A DNA stretch of 64,000 nt from Blasia pusilla. Lineage: Eukaryota; Marchantiophyta; Marchantiopsida; Blasiales. A model generated the notes under the pieces. The model did no database searches, was not told the DNA's origin, and worked only from the letters and a program-made list of their open reading frames with translations. The DNA lies in the NCBI GenBank assembly GCA_050084515.1, contig CM114272.1, positions 33,604,001-33,668,000 of the forward strand, in the 5' to 3' direction. This document shows positions 60,593-64,000 of the stretch, piece by piece (position 1 is the first letter of the stretch; each line of letters opens with the position of its first letter). The translations under genes and the position numbers were made by a program.

Positions 60593-60752
60593 TGCGGGAG
60601 AGGTATGACACCTCGTAAGAAAGAAAAAAGGAAGAAAAAATTTGAATGCTATGGGAATTTTTTTTTTTGAATTTGTGTGAGCACCATTCCATTAACAAAA
60701 ATTCATCAAACATTTTTTTTATTTCCCTTGAATCGTAAGGGCACTTTACTAG
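60593..60752 (+). mobile_element. Non-autonomous Helitron, 160 bp
   Basis: Head TTTATATTATTGCGGGAGAG after an A. Terminal hairpin CCCTT (60725-60729) and AAGGG (60737-60741). The CTAG end is at 60749-60752, followed by T. It is the shortest of the three plus-strand copies with recognisable ends. Confidence 0.75.
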
Positions 60753-62618
60753 TATGTTTATGTAATCACTAATATAGAATCCGTGAATGAAAGGACTAAT
60801 AATTTGAACACAACTTGATTTTTTTTTGGGGCATGTAGTATAGGAAACATTTTCATGTTGCCATGTATCAAGATTTGGTTGTGTTTTTCAAGATTCCTAA
60901 ATTTATGCAATCTAATCCTTGCTTCACCTTGATCATCACTTACGACCAAGTGTATGAAGTCTACCTATCTCTAGTAATAATTCAACGGCGGGTCAAACCC
61001 TAGGAGTAATGGATGGAGAACTAATAAACTTAACATATAGATGATACAAAATCATGGAAATAGAGTACTTGACTAATGAAGAGAGGATAGGTGTCCATGA
61101 GGGAGAGAGGCCCTTCTTTTCCCTTGCTTGGGCATAAGTTTTGGAGCAAGGGGTTCCAAACTAATTTTATTTATTTATGGATATGCAAAAGAATTCACCT
61201 TTTTTTTTTACAATGAAAGGGATTGCATTGATAAGCAAAGAGAAAATCCATCACAAGAAGTGATATAGCATATGGGAATCCATTTGGAGAAAAAAAAATT
61301 GAGCTATTCAATTAAAATTTAGTTAAAAAATACCCTCATTATTTTGGTGCTCAAAATAATTTTGACTAATCTATTATGTTTTTTTAAAAAGTTTTTTTTC
61401 AGATTTAAAAAAATTAAATTCTTTTCTCATGCCACATATACTAGTTTTCATAATTCATTACAAAGGAATTTTTTAATTTTTTTTAAAAGAGAGGAAGATA
61501 GTTGGTTTAATAAAGGAAATAGTTGGTTTAACAAAGGAGGGCTTCACGAGAAATTTATTCCTAATTTTTTCAATTTCAATAGGTATCCTCTTCTAGTCCA
61601 AAATTTATTTTCCACTATTTAATCGTTATTTTTAATTCTATCAATTATTCCAAATTTGTAACTTCTTCTCCATATTTATATAATTTTTTAAGATAAAATT
61701 GAAGTGAGTGAAATAATTTATTTCAATGCATATGGGAGATTTTGTACTTATAATTCCATTTTGGGAAATGTAACATAATTTTTTGAGCATGGAGATCGTC
61801 GTATAGGCAACCATGGTTGGAGAATAAAGGAATAGTCTCAAGAAGTAGGTAAGATTAAAAAATATCATAGAAACTTTACAAACCTTCACATGTGGCCTTC
61901 GTATCTTCTCAATCGGAGCTATTGCAAATAATAATACTTTGCAGCTATTTCTTTATTCCTAAACCTTTTTTTTCCTTTTAAATTTCCAAAGAGAATGAAT
62001 ATGAAGGAGACTTTGGAAAATTTCATAAAGATTACAAAAAATCATCATATTTATCTGAATTCTTTAAAAAAATGATCTAATTATTATAACCATTTTCCAA
62101 TTCTACCTTTGACTTACTAGAAGTTATTCATTTCATATATTTTACCTTTCCGAAATGGAAAAAAATAAATAATATTTTCCTTTTCCAACCCTCATCTCTC
62201 AATTATGAAATTAAAATCACACATCTTTATTCACTATTTTTTCTCTCTCAAATGATAGTTTAAGATTTTCCTCCAAACCAAGCTTGGAAACTAGAAATAA
62301 ATTCTTAAATATTTTTTGGCATTGATCCTTACGACGATGAATTATTTTCTGACAAAATCCAACCATTCTAGCTTTTATCATCCTTGCCAACCCCTTTTTT
62401 CCCCAAAATATTGCTTAATTTTCCCTCCAAAGTAAACTCGAAAATTAAAAAATTTCACTCTATCTCTTTACCAAAAATTTTAAAATTTTCTTTAAAATAG
62501 GAAAAAATAATGAACATGAGGGAGACTAAGGAACATTCTATAAAGATTAGGAAAAATTACTAATTTTAATAGAAACTTAGACTAAGTAGTTTTATGCGCC
62601 ACTTCTCACTTCTTCCAT

Positions 62619-62620
<2 letters not shown>
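60753..62620. other. AT-rich intergenic with a dispersed repeat copy
   Basis: No gene. The segment 62190-62530 resembles 27810-28140 in block order, and the remainder is A/T-rich with poly-T and poly-A tracts. A 20-base near-repeat, TAGTTGGTTTAA-AAAGGA, occurs twice near 61499-61540. Confidence 0.4.

Positions 62621-62661
<41 letters not shown>
62621..62661. repeat. (GA)n microsatellite
   Basis: About twenty uninterrupted GA units. Confidence 0.95.
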
Positions 62662-62663
<2 letters not shown>

Positions 62664-62739
62664 TCCTTATTTTTTCTATCTTTCTTGAGTTTTTTCCCCT
62701 TCTTCTCTAGTTACATGATAACTAACTTGTGTTAGAAAT

Positions 62740-62791
62740 TTACTTAGTTAGGTCAAATGAGGGATTTACTTAGTTAGGTCAAATGAGGGAT
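62740..62791. repeat. 26-bp tandem duplication
   Basis: TACTTAGTTAGGTCAAATGA with its flanking bases is repeated with a 26-base period. A second unrelated duplication of the same period (GCAAATAAGGTAACCATTC) occurs at 63026-63075. Confidence 0.85.
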
Positions 62792-63095
62792 TCTTTGGGC
62801 GAAGATGGTGAGGTTTTGGAAGTAGCACAAGTCTCTACTATTGGTGTAGAGAAGAGTCATTCCAAGAGATTAAGGGTGGTAAGGAATGTGGGAAAGAGTT
62901 TAATACATCATATTTCTCATAATCACCATGAGTGGGTTTGTTGATGGATAATTTTAGATTTCCATGAGACTTTTACAATGGAGATATGTTGTGCTTGAGG
63001 ACCTCGGGATGGATACTTGAACTTTGCAAATAAGGTAACCATTCAAAACCAGCAAATAAGGTAACCATTCGAAATATGTGAGCGGGGCCTAGAAT

Positions 63096-64000
63096 AGATG
63101 AAGTCGCAGATGCTTTTGCATCCCGTGCTATCTATTCGATAGGAGATTTGCACTCGGGATATGATCAACTCCAATTAGCTATGGAGAGTAGAGATATTAC
63201 CACTATGCGCACTCCACTTGGGCTTGTAAGAATGTGCACATTATCTCAAGGATCAACAAATTTTGTCGCTCACATGTAGAGTGCAATGAATAAAATCTTG
63301 AGAGAGTTCATTCCTGAGAAGACCATTCCTTTTGTAGATGACATTCCTATAAAGGGATGTGCAATAGAAGATAGGGTTGAGAGGGTTGTAAAAGATGGAA
63401 CGTCACCGAAGTGAGAAGGTTTTTTGGAGCTTGTGTGTTTTATCAGGTGTGGATTCCTCATTTTAGCCACATATCTGATCCTTTGTATGAGCTATTGAGA
63501 AAGAAGAAGAAGTTCACTTGGGAGAAGAAGAAGCAAAGAGCAACAATGATGCAATTGAAGGAGGCATTGAAGTCACCACCAGTTCTACGAAAAATGAGCT
63601 ACGGATACAGAAGACCTATTATCATCACAGTGGATACTAGTCCTATTGCTATCGGGTGGACAGTTGGGCAGGATAATGCGGAAGGAAGAAGATTTGCAAC
63701 AAGGTTTGGAGCTCGTACACTTACGGAATGACAGAGGAGGTACCCTCAGGTAAAGAGGGAGCTTTGGGGAGTTGTAACTACAATGAAAGTTGAGAAGGAG
63801 TATCTTATAGGAGCCTATGTATTGCTTGAGGTTGATTGTCTACCTCTATTAGGTATGATTGCGAATTATACGACTCCAGATATAGCCATGCTACGTTGGA
63901 TAGCCTACATTAGGTCCTTGAATCCACAATTGAAGCATATAGTTGGGAAAGAGAACTCAGTAGTGATATGTTGTCTAGAGGTAGATTTAGTCAAGAAGAA
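63096..64000 (+). pseudogene. Ty3/gypsy pol fragment (RT-RNase H), runs off the window
   Basis: Reverse transcriptase blocks appear in order: RAIYSIGDLHSGYDQLQLAM, TMRTPLGLVRMCTLSQGSTN, then a catalytic FVDDIPIKG near 63335. A frame change near 63400 leads into the connection and RNase H region (RRFFGACVFYQVWIPHFSHI, PIIITVDTSPIAIGWTVGQD, ARTLTE then QRRYPQVKRELWGV). Stops at 63277-63279 (TAG) and 63729-63731 (TGA) both fit C-to-T changes (CAG and CGA). The catalytic Asp pair is kept. No LTR, gag or integrase is visible; the element continues past 64000. The wording is unlike the common chromovirus and Tat lineages of seed plants. Confidence 0.8.

Overview
The window reads as nuclear DNA of a land plant that makes swimming sperm, most likely a bryophyte or another seedless plant. 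Three lines of evidence support this: a plastid-type NFU scaffold gene, a COBRA-type cell-wall gene with a GPI-anchor tail, and a complete intron-rich gene for the flagellar protein CFAP58, a family lost from flowering plants. Introns in the host genes are mostly short (about 60-750 bp), which argues against a giant fern genome. The exact species cannot be named from the sequence.

Layout: 1-0.9 kb no gene; 0.9-1.5 kb a nest of small Helitrons; 2.0-3.7 kb NFU2-like Fe-S scaffold (+); 5.8-7.1 kb an uncharacterised spliced gene or pseudogene (-); 9.0-16.4 kb a decayed PIF/Harbinger DNA transposon with perfect 14-bp terminal inverted repeats, a Myb-like ORF1 (+) and a DDE transposase (-) facing each other; 16.4-20.5 kb no gene; 20.6-23.8 kb a second, more decayed Harbinger; 24.6-25.3 kb a fossil Helitron PIF1-type helicase (-) with a foldback beside it; 26-28.8 kb AT-rich DNA; 28.8-29.0 kb a GC-rich 41-bp minisatellite; 29.1-33.0 kb the COBRA-like gene and its upstream region (+); 35.3-42.4 kb a foldback, then a LINE carrying a restriction-like endonuclease region, interrupted by a Ty1/copia element that has lost its 5' LTR; 42.4-48.9 kb AT-rich DNA with several Helitron copies; 48.9-58.5 kb CFAP58 (-), 16 exons; 58.5-63 kb upstream DNA, a 160-bp Helitron and microsatellites; 63.1-64 kb a Ty3/gypsy pol fragment running off the end.

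The host genes are not functionally linked: NFU serves plastid Fe-S assembly, COBRA serves cellulose orientation at the cell surface, and CFAP58 serves the sperm flagellum. The rest is a layered transposon landscape. Most in-frame stop codons in the transposon ORFs are of the kind produced by C-to-T change (CAA, CAG, CGA or TGG to stop), consistent with decay of methylated DNA. I see no CRISPR array, rRNA or tRNA gene. I found no clear new multi-gene system. The most unusual host feature is CFAP58, with a predicted GC-AG intron, a frame-neutral extra exon and a terminal exon 2.3 kb away.
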